Origin: Cupriavidus taiwanensis LMG 19424
Lineage (GTDB): Bacteria; Pseudomonadota; Gammaproteobacteria; Burkholderiales; Burkholderiaceae
DNA length: 64,000 nucleotides
Direction: 5' to 3'
Assembly (NCBI RefSeq): GCF_000069785.1
Contig: NC_010528.1
Location: 2,170,001-2,234,000, forward strand
A program made the translations under genes and the position numbers. The notes under the pieces were generated by a model that was not told the DNA's origin, searched no databases, and saw only the letters and a program-made list of their open reading frames with translations. Below are positions 40,657 to 49,696 of the stretch, piece after piece (within the stretch, counting starts at the first letter, position 1; each line of letters opens with the position of its first letter).

Positions 40657-42072
40657 TCAGATATGGAAGAAGAGGAAGGTCATGACGACGAACAGCGGCA
40701 CCAGGAAGATGCCCGAGTACAGCATGTAGCCGAAGAAGCTCGGCATGCGCACGCCCCGGTTCTCGGCGATGGCCTTGACCATCAGGTTGGGCGCATTGCC
40801 AATATAGGTGTTGGCGCCCATGAACACCGCGCCGGCCGAAATCGCGGCCAGCGTCGAGGCATCGCGCGTCATCAGCGTGGCGGGGTCGCCACCGGCGGTA
40901 TTGAAGAACACCAGGTAGGTCGGCGCATTGTCCAGGAAGGAGGACAGTACGCCGGTCGCCCAGAAATACATGCCGTCGACGGGCTGCCCGTTGGCGTCGC
41001 TGACCGCGCGGATTACTCCCGCGAACGCGCCGTCGGTGCCGGCCTTCAGCATGGCGATGACCGGGATGATGGTCAGGAAGATGCCGGCGAACAGCTTGCC
41101 GACCTCGAGGATGGGCTCCCAGTTGAATTCATTGCCGACGCGCGCCGAGCGCGGCGTGACCAGCAGCGACACCACCGCCACCACCACCAGCAAGCCGTCG
41201 CGCACCGCGGCCTGCAACGGCACCTCGGTGCCGAGGATATCGAACGAGGTCCCGGGCTTCCACAGCCCGCTCATCAGCACCAGACTGACCACGGCCAGCA
41301 GCAGCACGAAGTTGAACTTGCCTTCGATGGCGATGCCGCCCGAATCCGGGGTGGGATCGTTGCGCGGCGGCAGCTCCTCTTCCTTGTTGCGGTAGTAGTA
41401 CCGGTCGACCAGGTAGAACAGCAGCAGCAGCGCAGCGCAGACGAAGAGCGTTTCCGGAAAAATGTTCTGCAGGGTCCAGAAGAAATCGACGCCCTTCAGG
41501 AAGCCGAGAAACAGCGGCGGGTCTCCCAGCGGCGTCAGCGCGCCGCCGGCGTTAGCCACCAGGAAGATAAAGAACACCACCACGTGCGCCACGTGGCGGC
41601 GGTTGTCATTGGCGCGCAACAGCGGCCGGATCAGCAGCATGGCCGCGCCGGTGGTGCCCATGAAGCTGGCCAGGAACGTGCCCAGCGCGAGGATGCCGGT
41701 GTTGAGCCCCGGCGTGCCGTGCAGGTTGCCGCGCACGCAGATGCCGCCGGCAACGATATACAGCGTGGTGATCAGCGCGATGAAGGGAATGTACTCTGCC
41801 AGCAGCGCGTGCACGGTGCTGACCGCGGCGGCATGCGGGCCGAACACGACCGCGAACGGCAGCAGGAACAGCAGGCCCCAGCCGGCGGCGATCTTGCCGT
41901 AATGGTGATGCCAGAACTTCGGCCCCAGCAGCGGCCACAGCGCAATCGACAGCAGGATGCCGGCAAAAGGCAGCCCCCACAGCGGCGACAGCGATGCCCC
42001 GTCCAGGTCGGCGGCATGGCCGGCGGCAGGGAACGCGGCCAGCAGTGGCAACAGCACGGAGGCACGTCGCAT
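40657..42072 (-). CDS. Na+/H+ antiporter, NhaD-like (ArsB/NhaD superfamily)
   Basis: A polytopic membrane protein (471 residues from the chosen ATG) with about a dozen hydrophobic segments. An N-terminal signal-like segment (MRRASVLLPLLAAFPAAGHAA) precedes the first helix. Blocks such as MGTTGAAMLLIRPLLRAN, GGALTPLGDPPLFLGFLKGV and FLDNAPTYLVFFN fit the NhaD/citrate transporter superfamily. It should exchange Na+ or Li+ for protons; a carboxylate substrate cannot be excluded. GAGGAGAT lies about ten bases before the ATG. The frame is open 40 residues upstream without support. Confidence 0.88.
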   Translation of the reverse strand: MRRASVLLPLLAAFPAAGHAADLDGASLSPLWGLPFAGILLSIALWPLLGPKFWHHHYGKIAAGWGLLFLLPFAVVFGPHAAAVSTVHALLAEYIPFIALITTLYIVAGGICVRGNLHGTPGLNTGILALGTFLASFMGTTGAAMLLIRPLLRANDNRRHVAHVVVFFIFLVANAGGALTPLGDPPLFLGFLKGVDFFWTLQNIFPETLFVCAALLLLFYLVDRYYYRNKEEELPPRNDPTPDSGGIAIEGKFNFVLLLAVVSLVLMSGLWKPGTSFDILGTEVPLQAAVRDGLLVVVAVVSLLVTPRSARVGNEFNWEPILEVGKLFAGIFLTIIPVIAMLKAGTDGAFAGVIRAVSDANGQPVDGMYFWATGVLSSFLDNAPTYLVFFNTAGGDPATLMTRDASTLAAISAGAVFMGANTYIGNAPNLMVKAIAENRGVRMPSFFGYMLYSGIFLVPLFVVMTFLFFHI

Positions 42073-42229
42073 CAGGCAGGATCTCCTCGGAAATGCAGCG
42101 GTCATGGGCGCGCGCGGCGCGATGCCAAGGCGCGCGGGCAAGCCTGCAAGTGTAATGCAAGGCCCTGCCGCGATTGCCCTTGCGGCATGCATTTTCGGAT
42201 TGCGGCGCGCTGTCTGCGCGCCGCCTGGT

Positions 42230-42916
42230 TCAGGCCCCGTCGACCAGGATCACATGCACGCGGTACGGTCCGTGGGCGCCAAGCACGATGGTCTGCTCGA
42301 TATCGCCCGTGCGCGAGGGCCCGCTGATGATATTGGTGGCGCGCGGCAGTTCGCCGCGTTCGCTGCGCACCAGGGCAAACGCATCCTCCAGCCCCGCAAC
42401 GATGCGCGAGCGCGGCACTACCGCCAGATGGGTCTCGGGCAGCAGCGCGGCCGAGGCGAAGGTGGTGGGGCCGGACAGCAGCATCAGCGAGCCGGTCTCG
42501 GCAATTGCGCAAAAACAGCCGGTGATGCCGACCAGGTCGCCATGCTCGCGGTCGGCCGCGGCGTCGCGTACCGGCGGGCGGCATTCCACCGCCAGCCCCG
42601 CGGCCTGCCACGGCAGCGGGCCCAGTTCCTCCCACGCGACCGCGCGGCGCACCAGCTGCAGGCTGTCGAGATAGCGCGCCGCGGCGGCCGGCACGTCGGC
42701 CAGGGTCGCGACGCGGTCCACGGTCGAGGCCATGCGCTGCGCCTGTGCCAGGAAGGCTTCGGCCAGTTCGGGCGCGGCGGGCGGACGCGGGCCCTGCGGG
42801 TGGCGGGCCAGGTAATCGGCGACGGCGCCCCGCTCCCCCGCGCTCGGCCTGGCCGGCCTGCCCTGGGCGGCACGGATGCGGGCAAAGATGCGGTCACGGG
42901 CGTCGTTGGTTTCCAT
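42230..42916 (-). CDS. LUD-domain protein, LutC/YkgG-like
   Basis: A 228-residue LUD-domain protein resembling LutC, the third component of the LutABC L-lactate oxidation system. Visible blocks are RDRIFARIRAAQGRP at the N terminus, GITGCFCAIAETGSLML and the C-terminal ISGPSRTGDIEQTIVLGAHGP motif. lutA and lutB homologues, normally adjacent, are absent here: pncB lies upstream and the antiporter downstream (157 bp gap). It is therefore either an orphan of a split lut locus or has another role. The ATG at 42916 was preferred to one seven residues earlier. Confidence 0.88.
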   Translation of the reverse strand: METNDARDRIFARIRAAQGRPARPSAGERGAVADYLARHPQGPRPPAAPELAEAFLAQAQRMASTVDRVATLADVPAAAARYLDSLQLVRRAVAWEELGPLPWQAAGLAVECRPPVRDAAADREHGDLVGITGCFCAIAETGSLMLLSGPTTFASAALLPETHLAVVPRSRIVAGLEDAFALVRSERGELPRATNIISGPSRTGDIEQTIVLGAHGPYRVHVILVDGA

Positions 42917-43000
42917 GGGGTCTGGCTGGCGTGGCAATGCGCAAAGGCGCGATGCGGCGATTATAGGGTCGATACAGCGCGCGCTATTGTTAAGGCCCTG

Positions 43001-44179
43001 CTACGCGGCAGGCTGCACCGAATACACCTGGCGCAGGTAGGCCAGGTAGCCGGGGTCGTCGCACATGGTCTTTTCCGGCGTGTCCGAGAGCTTGGCCACC
43101 GGCTGCCCGTTACAGCGCACCATCTTCAGCACGATCTGCAGCGGCGTGTAGCCCAGGTCGTTGGTGAGGTTGGTGCCGACGCCGAAGGCCAGCCGGCAGC
43201 GGCCATGGAAGCGCTGATACAGCTCGATGACGCGCGGGATGTCCAGGCTGTCGCTGAAGATCAGCGTCTTGGTGCGCGGATCGACGCGGTTGGCGGCATA
43301 GTGGGCCACCATGCGCTCGCCCCACAGCACCGGATCGCCGGAATCGTGGCGCACGCCGTCGAAGAGCTTGCAGAAATAGAGGTCGAAGTCGCGCAGGAAG
43401 GCGTCGAAGCCATAGGTATCCGACAGCGCGATGCCCAGGTCGCCGCGATACTCGCGCGCCCAGCGCTCCAGCGCAAACACCTGCGAATCGCGCAGCCGCG
43501 GCCCCAGCGCCTGGCAGGCCTGCAGGTACTCGTGCGCCATCGTGCCCAGCGGCACCATGTTGTGCAGGCGCGCGAAGTGGACATTGCTGGTGCCGGCCAG
43601 TTGCGGCCCCAGCAGGCGCCGCATGGTCAGCAGCACCTCTTCCTGCCAGTCGCGCGAGAAACGCCGGCGCGTGCCGTAGTCGGCGATCACGCAATCGTTC
43701 AGTTCGGGCGCCTTCAGCAGCGCCAGCTTGGTCTCCAGCCGGCGGCGGCCTTCGGCCAGGTCCGGCCGCGGCTGGGTGCGGCGGAAGTAGACTTCATTGA
43801 CGATGGCCAGCACCGGCACTTCGAACAGGATGGTATGCAGCCAGGGGCCGGTAATGGCAATCTCGATCTCGTCATTGCCCTGCGGCGACGGGCGCACCGA
43901 GACATATTTCTGGTTCAGGTGGAACAGCCCGAGAAAATCGACGAAATCGCTCTTGATAAAGCGCAGGCCACGCAGGTAAGCCAGTTCGTCGTCGGTGAAG
44001 CGCAGCTGGCACAGGTGCGCCACCTCGTCGCGGATTTCGTCGATATACGGCGTGAGATCGATGCCCGCGTTGCGGCATTTGAAGCGGTATTCCACTTGCG
44101 CTTGCGGGAACTGATGCAGCACCACCTGCATCATCGTGAATTTGTACAGGTCGGTGTCGAGCAGGGACTGGATGATCAT
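43001..44179 (-). CDS. pncB: Nicotinate phosphoribosyltransferase
   Basis: PncB converts nicotinate and PRPP to nicotinate mononucleotide in NAD salvage. The 392-residue protein begins [17 protein letters not shown], the family hallmark, and has [23 protein letters not shown] with the region of the phosphorylated histidine, and [11 protein letters not shown]. It is 84 bp upstream of the LutC-like gene and divergent from fdxA. Confidence 0.97.
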   Translation of the reverse strand: MIIQSLLDTDLYKFTMMQVVLHQFPQAQVEYRFKCRNAGIDLTPYIDEIRDEVAHLCQLRFTDDELAYLRGLRFIKSDFVDFLGLFHLNQKYVSVRPSPQGNDEIEIAITGPWLHTILFEVPVLAIVNEVYFRRTQPRPDLAEGRRRLETKLALLKAPELNDCVIADYGTRRRFSRDWQEEVLLTMRRLLGPQLAGTSNVHFARLHNMVPLGTMAHEYLQACQALGPRLRDSQVFALERWAREYRGDLGIALSDTYGFDAFLRDFDLYFCKLFDGVRHDSGDPVLWGERMVAHYAANRVDPRTKTLIFSDSLDIPRVIELYQRFHGRCRLAFGVGTNLTNDLGYTPLQIVLKMVRCNGQPVAKLSDTPEKTMCDDPGYLAYLRQVYSVQPAA

Positions 44180-44546
44180 AGCGAGCCAGACGGCGATGCC
44201 GGGTCAGAACGCCATGCTACCTGAAGTCTGCCCACTGCCGGCTGACGGACTGGTACCGCGCAGCCTGTCCGAAGACAGGCAAACCCGCCCACCGGCCACC
44301 ATGCGTTAAATCAAAAGTACATAAAGAAATAAGAAAACTATCTGATCCGGCTATATAGACCCGCTATCCTTGCCAGAAGGCTCGGCTACAATATCGGTTT
44401 CCGAAAGGCCTCGGCCGGCGCTCGCCCAGCCCATGCTGCCCAGCGGCAAGCGGGGCGCCTCCATGTGATGGATGCGGCGCGTCATGCCGGCAAGAAGCGG
44501 CCCCACAGTTTCCCATTCAAAGCCGACCCGTTTTCCTGGAACCGAA
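44180..44546. promoter_or_regulatory. Divergent intergenic region pncB / fdxA
   Basis: A 367 bp gap without a gene. Its middle (44290-44400) is clearly AT-richer than the surroundings, which suggests promoters. A TACAAT box at 44387-44392 fits a -10 for fdxA on the plus strand, but no good -35 lies 16-18 bp upstream. No hairpin or riboswitch-like pattern stands out. Confidence 0.45.
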
Positions 44547-44870
44547 ATGACTCACGTTGTCACCGAATCCTGCATCCGTTGCCGCTACACAGACTGCGTT
44601 GACGTGTGTCCGGTCGATTGTTTCCGCGAGGGCCCCAACTTCCTGGCCATCGACCCGGATGAGTGCATCGACTGCGCCGTGTGCGTGGCCGAATGCCCGG
44701 TGAACGCCATTTATGCCGAGGAAGACGTCCCGGGCGACCAGCAGCAGTTCATCGAGCTGAATGCCGAACTGGCGCGCGCCTGGCCTTCCATCACCAAGAC
44801 CAAGGCCCCGCTGGCCGAGGCCGAGGAGTGGAAGGACGCCACCGACAAGCTGCAGTACCTGGAGCGCTGA
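44547..44870 (+). CDS. fdxA: Ferredoxin FdxA, 7Fe type
   Basis: A 107-residue ferredoxin with two Cys-rich clusters: [18 protein letters not shown] and [17 protein letters not shown]. The arrangement matches the [3Fe-4S][4Fe-4S] ferredoxins of the Azotobacter FdI/FdxA family, and the C-terminal tail ([15 protein letters not shown]) is typical. It carries electrons to unknown acceptors. A ferredoxin-NADP reductase gene follows 86 bp downstream, which points to a functional pair. The ATG is the one before THVVTESC. Confidence 0.95.
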   Translation: MTHVVTESCIRCRYTDCVDVCPVDCFREGPNFLAIDPDECIDCAVCVAECPVNAIYAEEDVPGDQQQFIELNAELARAWPSITKTKAPLAEAEEWKDATDKLQYLER

Positions 44871-44956
44871 GCGCACCGGGCAGCATAGAAAGCCGTCCCC
44901 ACGCGCTTTCCGCAATGCCGGGCACCCGCGTGCCCAACCAACGTATCAGGACGAAT

Positions 44957-46066
44957 ATGGACTTGAGCATTCCAAATCCCGTTGCCGACGCGACCAGGCA
45001 GGTCGAGGGCGGCAGCCCCGCAGGCGGCCAGCCGCTGGAAATCGACGCGCTGATCGTCGGTGCCGGCCCGGTGGGTCTGTTCCAGGTGTTCGAACTGGGC
45101 CTGCTCGAAATCAAGGCCCACGTCATCGATTCCCTGAAGGTCGTTGGCGGCCAGTGCGTGGAGCTGTATCCGGACAAGCCCATCTACGACATCCCGGCCG
45201 TGCCGAGCTGCACCGGCCAGGAACTGACCGACAACCTGCTCAAGCAGATCGAACCGTTCGAGCCCACCTTCCACCTGGGCCAGGAAGTCTCCGTGGTCGA
45301 GCGCCGTGACGATGGCCGCTTCTTCGTCGAGACCTCGCTCGGCACGCGCTTTATCACCAAGACCATTTTCATCGCCGCCGGCGTGGGCTCGTTCCAGCCG
45401 CGCACGCTGAAGGTCGATGGCATCGACAAGTTCGACGGCAAGCAGCTGTTCTACCGCGTCAAGGATCCGAGCCGCTTCCACGGCCGCAACCTGGTGATCG
45501 TCGGCGGCGGCGACTCGGCGCTGGACTGGACCCTGGACCTGGTCGGCAAGGCCGAGTCGGTGGTGATGATCCACCGCCGCGACGGCTTCCGCGCCGCGCC
45601 CGCGTCGGTCGCCAAGATGAAGGAACTGTGCGAGCAGATGGAAATGCAGTTCCTGGTCGGCCAGATCAGCGGCTACGAAGAGAAGGATGGCGTGCTCACC
45701 GAGATCAAGGTGAGCGGCGCCGACGGCGTGACCCGCCGCCTGCCGCTGGACGACCTGCTGGTGTTCTTCGGGCTGTCGCCCAAGCTCGGCCCGATCGCCG
45801 AATGGGGCCTGGACCTGGAGCGCAAGCAGATCAAGGTGGACACGGAGAAATTCCAGACCAATATCCCCGGCATCTTCGCGGTCGGCGATATCAACACCTA
45901 CCCCGGCAAGAAGAAGCTGATCCTGTCGGGCTTCCATGAGGCCGCGCTGGCCGCGTTCGGAGCCGCACCGTATATCTTCCCGGAAAAGAAGATCCACATG
46001 CAGTACACCACCACCTCGCCCAAGCTGCACAAGGTGCTGGGCGTGGAATCGCCGGTGTTCGACTGA
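44957..46066 (+). CDS. Ferredoxin--NADP+ reductase, thioredoxin-reductase-like type
   Basis: A 369-residue flavoprotein that should move electrons between NADPH and ferredoxin. It has the FAD motif [16 protein letters not shown], an NADPH motif [11 protein letters not shown], and the C-terminal [26 protein letters not shown] block. There is no CxxC pair between the domains, which separates it from thioredoxin reductase and places it with the YumC-like reductases. It directly follows fdxA. An intrinsic terminator lies about 20 bp after the stop. Confidence 0.94.
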   Translation: MDLSIPNPVADATRQVEGGSPAGGQPLEIDALIVGAGPVGLFQVFELGLLEIKAHVIDSLKVVGGQCVELYPDKPIYDIPAVPSCTGQELTDNLLKQIEPFEPTFHLGQEVSVVERRDDGRFFVETSLGTRFITKTIFIAAGVGSFQPRTLKVDGIDKFDGKQLFYRVKDPSRFHGRNLVIVGGGDSALDWTLDLVGKAESVVMIHRRDGFRAAPASVAKMKELCEQMEMQFLVGQISGYEEKDGVLTEIKVSGADGVTRRLPLDDLLVFFGLSPKLGPIAEWGLDLERKQIKVDTEKFQTNIPGIFAVGDINTYPGKKKLILSGFHEAALAAFGAAPYIFPEKKIHMQYTTTSPKLHKVLGVESPVFD

Positions 46067-46084
46067 CGGGCCCAGGCCTCGCAG

Positions 46085-46111
46085 AAAAAACCGCCGCGAG
46101 GCGGTTTTTTT
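46085..46111 (+). terminator. Intrinsic terminator after ferredoxin reductase
   Basis: An AAAAAACCGCC stem and its complement with a GCGA loop end in a run of seven Ts, shortly after the reductase stop at 46066. Confidence 0.92.
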
Positions 46112-46259
46112 CTGGCACAACGCCGGAACCGTCGCTATAATGCGGCCTCGCTGTTCAGCGCCACGGTCCGGGGCCGGCAACCAGCCGCCCCTGCGCCACG
46201 CGCCAGCAAGCCAGCCTTCGCCGCGCCCCGCCTGACAAGAAGTAAATGTCGAAAGGGTG

Positions 46260-46289
46260 TTGACGAAGAAAAGAGAAACTGGCTATAAT
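46260..46289 (+). promoter_or_regulatory. Sigma-70 promoter of tRNA-Asn
   Basis: TTGACG (46260-46265) and a perfect TATAAT (46284-46289) are 18 bp apart and end 15 bp before the tRNA-Asn 5' end, as expected for a strong stable-RNA promoter with a short leader. Confidence 0.88.
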
Positions 46290-46304
46290 TTCTTTCTCAG
46301 CTGT

Positions 46305-46380
46305 TCCCCGATAGCTCAGTCGGTAGAGCGACGGACTGTTAATCCGCAGGTCCCTGGTTCGAGCCCAGGTCGGGGAGCCA
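46305..46380 (+). tRNA. tRNA-Asn (GTT)
   Basis: A 76-base tRNA starting TCCCCGATAGCTCAGTCGG, with anticodon loop CTGTTAATC (GTT, asparagine), T arm GGTTCGAGCCC and encoded CCA. The acceptor stem TCCCCGA pairs with TCGGGGA. It has its own promoter and terminator, so it is a single-gene unit. Confidence 0.98.
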
Positions 46381-46390
46381 ACCGATACGG

Positions 46391-46419
46391 AAGCCCGGTG
46401 CAAACGCACCGGGCTTTTT
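46391..46419 (+). terminator. Intrinsic terminator of tRNA-Asn
   Basis: A perfect 11 bp stem (AAGCCCGGTGC) with an AAAC loop is followed by TTTTT, ten bases after the tRNA CCA end. Confidence 0.92.
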
Positions 46420-46490
46420 CGTTTGCGCGTCGCGTTTGTGGGTCGCAAATAGCTGTGGTTCGGGGCTGCCGCGGCGCCCCGCCCTTCGCT

Positions 46491-47258
46491 CTACCCTTGC
46501 AGCGTAGCGCCTGCGGCCTTCAGCGCCACGACAATAGCTTCTGCATTGGCTTCGACCCGATGCAGCGGCCCAGCCACCGACATCCCGTAGGCAACGCCAC
46601 CGAGCGATACCGGCATCGCGATGGCCCCCAGGTCGGGGAACGACTCGCCGAAATTCGGATACCACCCCTGCGCCTGCCACTGCTGCATCGCCGCCTCGAA
46701 TACCCGCAGCGAGTCCACCGTGCGGCCGGTGCGCGAGGCAAAGGAAGCACCGGCCAGCAATTCCGCGCGGCTTTCCATCGTCATGGTGCCGAGGATGGCG
46801 CGGCCGATGGAGTTGACATGCGCGTCACGCAGCTCGCCCGGCGCGGCAATGTAGCGCACCGGGTTCGGGGATTCGCGCACCTCCAGATACAGCACGCGGC
46901 CATCGTCCTGCAGCTTGCCGAAGACCACGGTCTCGCCGGTGGTGTCGCGCAGCGACTCCAGCACCGGCTGCACGCGCTCCAGCAGCGGGTCGTTGCGGGC
47001 GATGCGCTGCGCGATGTCGAGCAGCCGGCGCGTCGGGTAGTAGCCCTGCCGGCGGCCGGTCTCGTAGAGATAGCCGAGCGAGGCCAGCGTGCGGATCAGC
47101 CCGAGGCAGCTCGACATCGGCGCACCGAGCTGCCTGGCCAGCTCGGTCAGCGTCAGCGAGCGCCCTTCGCGCGCATAGATTTCCATGATCTCGATCACGC
47201 GCAGCGCCGTCTTGACGCTGCCGTAGCCGGACTTTTCCGCGGCTTCGTGTGCTGCCAT
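46491..47258 (-). CDS. IclR-family transcriptional regulator
   Basis: A 255-residue regulator with an N-terminal winged helix-turn-helix (SVKTALRVIEIMEIYAREGRS, LTELARQLGAPMSSCLGLIRTL) and a C-terminal effector-binding GAF-like domain (LRDTTGETVVFGKLQDD ... NSIGRAILGTM). IclR proteins usually control adjacent catabolic genes in response to a pathway metabolite. It is the last gene of the cupin-Bug-dehydrogenase-CoA-transferase cluster on the same strand, 59 bp from the CoA-transferase gene, so it probably controls that cluster. The effector is unknown. Confidence 0.93.
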   Translation of the reverse strand: MAAHEAAEKSGYGSVKTALRVIEIMEIYAREGRSLTLTELARQLGAPMSSCLGLIRTLASLGYLYETGRRQGYYPTRRLLDIAQRIARNDPLLERVQPVLESLRDTTGETVVFGKLQDDGRVLYLEVRESPNPVRYIAAPGELRDAHVNSIGRAILGTMTMESRAELLAGASFASRTGRTVDSLRVFEAAMQQWQAQGWYPNFGESFPDLGAIAMPVSLGGVAYGMSVAGPLHRVEANAEAIVVALKAAGATLQG

Positions 47259-47317
47259 CGTTGGCTTCCTCGACTTCAGTATCCGTTGGCCGGGATTGTA
47301 CGCGGCGGCAGCGCGGA

Positions 47318-48478
47318 TCAGTCCTCCGGTCCGTGGGCGGGCGGCAAGGCCTGCGGCCAGCTGCGGATGTTGCCGGGCGTACGCGAGAAGCGCGTGGGAA
47401 TGCCTACGCCGCGCAGGCGCCCTTCGCTCGGATGGTCGTACTCGAACATCATGCCGGTGGCGCGCAGGTGCGGGTCGTCGGCGAGGCTGTCGAAATGCGG
47501 CACCTCGCTGTGCGGGATGTCGGCATCGCGCAGCAGCGCCAGCCATTCGGCGGTGGTGCGCTGCGCGACGATCTCGGCCAGCGTGGCATAGAGCGCGTCG
47601 ATATTGGCGCTGCGCGCGGCCGGGGTCGCATAGCGCGGATCGCTGGCCAGCGGCGCATGGCCCGAGACATCGAAGAACCGCTGCCACTGCGCACTGGTGT
47701 ACGGCAGCAGCGCAATATGGCCGTCGCGCGTGCGGTACGGCTTTCGGTGCATCGACATCACGCGCGGATAGCCGGCCGGCCCGAGCGGCGGCACGAAGGT
47801 CTGCCCGGCCAGCTGCTCCGTGGCCAGGAACGACACCAGCGTCTCGAACATCGGCACCTCGATGGCCTGGCCCCGGCCCGAGCGCTCGCGTTCGTACAGC
47901 GCCATCGGAATCGCATAAGCCACCGTCAGCCCGGCGACCTTGTCGGCGAGGATGGTGTTGACGTACTGCGGCCCGTCGTTCGCGTTGGCACCCTGGAACT
48001 GCGCCATGCCGCTGCGCGCCTGGATGATGTCGTCGAACGCCGGCGCGCCGGCGTAGGGCCCCGCCTCCGAATAGCCATAGGCGCCGCAGTAGATCAGCCG
48101 TGGATGGTCCGCGCACAGCGAGGCATAGTCGAGCCCTAGCTTGCGCAGCGACTGCGGCCGCACGTTCGAGACAAAGACATCGGCGCCGGCGATCAGCGCC
48201 TTCAGCGCCGCCAGGTCGTCGGGCTGCTTCACGTCCAGCACCACGAACTGCTTGTTGCGGTTCAGGTTGAGGAAGCTCGCGCCCATGGCGGCGTGCCGCG
48301 CCGGCTCGGCGTGGCGGAACACGTCGCCGGCGGGCGGCTCGACCTTGATCACCTCGGCGCCCATGTCGCCGAGGATCTGCGTGGCGTACGGCCCCATCGC
48401 CACCGAGGTCATGTCGATCACGCGGATCCCGGCGAGCGGCCCGGTGGGCGCATTGGCTTGGGCTGGACTGTCTTGCAT
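47318..48478 (-). CDS. Class III CoA-transferase, CaiB/BaiF family
   Basis: A 386-residue family III CoA-transferase, which exchanges CoA between an acyl-CoA donor and a free acid through an aspartyl-CoA thioester. It has the N-terminal block GIRVIDMTSVAMGPYATQILGDMGAEVIKVE, and AFDDIIQARSGMA carries the catalytic aspartate. LLRDADIPHSEV lies in the C-terminal half. The substrate cannot be read from sequence; family members act on carnitine, formate/oxalate, succinate/mesaconate and aromatic acids. It is 12 bp downstream of the acyl-CoA dehydrogenase gene, so the natural pathway is activation of an acid followed by alpha,beta-desaturation. Confidence 0.93.
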   Translation of the reverse strand: MQDSPAQANAPTGPLAGIRVIDMTSVAMGPYATQILGDMGAEVIKVEPPAGDVFRHAEPARHAAMGASFLNLNRNKQFVVLDVKQPDDLAALKALIAGADVFVSNVRPQSLRKLGLDYASLCADHPRLIYCGAYGYSEAGPYAGAPAFDDIIQARSGMAQFQGANANDGPQYVNTILADKVAGLTVAYAIPMALYERERSGRGQAIEVPMFETLVSFLATEQLAGQTFVPPLGPAGYPRVMSMHRKPYRTRDGHIALLPYTSAQWQRFFDVSGHAPLASDPRYATPAARSANIDALYATLAEIVAQRTTAEWLALLRDADIPHSEVPHFDSLADDPHLRATGMMFEYDHPSEGRLRGVGIPTRFSRTPGNIRSWPQALPPAHGPED

Positions 48479-48490
48479 CGCCGCTCCCGC

Positions 48491-49657
48491 TCAGTACGAC
48501 TTGGGCAGGCCCAGCACCCGCTCGGCGATAAAGCAAAGGATCAGCTGCGGGCTGACCGGCGCGATGCGCGGGATATACGATTCGCGCAGCAGCCGCTCGA
48601 CCCGGTACTCGCGCGAATAGCCCATGCCGCCCAGCGTCAGGATCGCGGTCTGGCAGGCATTGTGGCCGGCCTCGGCGGCGAGGTACTTGGCGGCATTGGC
48701 CTCGGCCCCGCAGGACTGGCCCGCGTCGTAGCGCGCCGCGGCCTTGAGCATCATCAGGTTGGCCGACTCCAGCTGCATCCACGCCTGCGCCAGCGGATGC
48801 TGCACGCCCTGGTTCATGCCGATGGGGCGGCCGAATACCACGCGCTCCTTGGCGTATTGCGTGGCGATGGCCAGCGCCGCGCGCCCCAGCCCGATGGCCT
48901 CGGCCGCGATCAGGATGCGCTCCGGGTTGAGCCCGTGCAGGATGTACTCGAAACCCTTGCCCTCTTCGCCGATGCGGTCTTCGTCGGGAATGAACAGGTC
49001 GTCGATGAACAGCATGTTGGTGTCGACGGCGGCGCGGCCCATCTTGTCGATCTCGCGGATCTCGATCTTGCTGCGGTCGACTTTGGTATAGAACAGCGAC
49101 AGCCCCTCGGTCGATTTCTTGACCGATTCCAGCGGCGTAGTGCGCGCCAGCAGCAGCATGCGGTCGGCCACCTGCGCGGTCGAGATCCAGATCTTGCGCC
49201 CGCTCACCGAATAGCCGCCCGGCACCTTGCGCGCAAAGGTCTTGAGCTTGGTGGTGTCGAGCCCCGCGTCGGGCTCGGTCACGCCGAAGCAGGCCTTCTC
49301 CTGCCCGGCGATCAGCGGCGGCAGGAAGCGGCCCTTCTGCGCGTCGGTGCCGAACACCACCACCGGGTTCAGGCCGAACACGTTCATGTGCACCGCCGAG
49401 GCGCCGGTCATGCCCGCGCCCGACTGCGAGATGGTCTGCATCACCAGCGCCGCCTCCAGGATGCCCAGCCCCGCGCCGCCGAAGGCCTCGGGCATGGCCA
49501 CGCCGAGCCAGCCGCCTTCGCACAGCGTCTTGTAGAACTCATGAGGATAAGTGCCGGACTTGTCGAGGCGGTCCCAGTATTCCATGTCGAATTGCGCGCA
49601 GACCTGCTGCACCGCCTCGACGATGGAGGCCTGTTCTTCGGAGAGATCGAAATTCAT
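48491..49657 (-). CDS. Acyl-CoA dehydrogenase
   Basis: A 388-residue FAD-dependent dehydrogenase that desaturates an acyl-CoA. It has the N-terminal helical domain, the FAD-binding ACFGVTEPDAGLDTTKL motif and WISTAQVADRMLLLART region, and the C-terminal helices with QTAILTLGGMGYSREYRVERLLRE, where the ISRIY-type loop is replaced by YIPRIAPVS. It lies between the Bug-type binding protein gene (39 bp) and the CoA-transferase gene (12 bp). Electrons should pass to ETF, which is not encoded here. Confidence 0.93.
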   Translation of the reverse strand: MNFDLSEEQASIVEAVQQVCAQFDMEYWDRLDKSGTYPHEFYKTLCEGGWLGVAMPEAFGGAGLGILEAALVMQTISQSGAGMTGASAVHMNVFGLNPVVVFGTDAQKGRFLPPLIAGQEKACFGVTEPDAGLDTTKLKTFARKVPGGYSVSGRKIWISTAQVADRMLLLARTTPLESVKKSTEGLSLFYTKVDRSKIEIREIDKMGRAAVDTNMLFIDDLFIPDEDRIGEEGKGFEYILHGLNPERILIAAEAIGLGRAALAIATQYAKERVVFGRPIGMNQGVQHPLAQAWMQLESANLMMLKAAARYDAGQSCGAEANAAKYLAAEAGHNACQTAILTLGGMGYSREYRVERLLRESYIPRIAPVSPQLILCFIAERVLGLPKSY

Positions 49658-49696
49658 CGCGTTACCTGCTTGCTGTCGTTGTCTGTTCGATGTGTC

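Noticed and set aside
44370..44392. TTGCCA...TACAAT as a full fdxA promoter.
   Set aside because: The spacer is only 11 bp, so only the -10-like box is reported, with low confidence.
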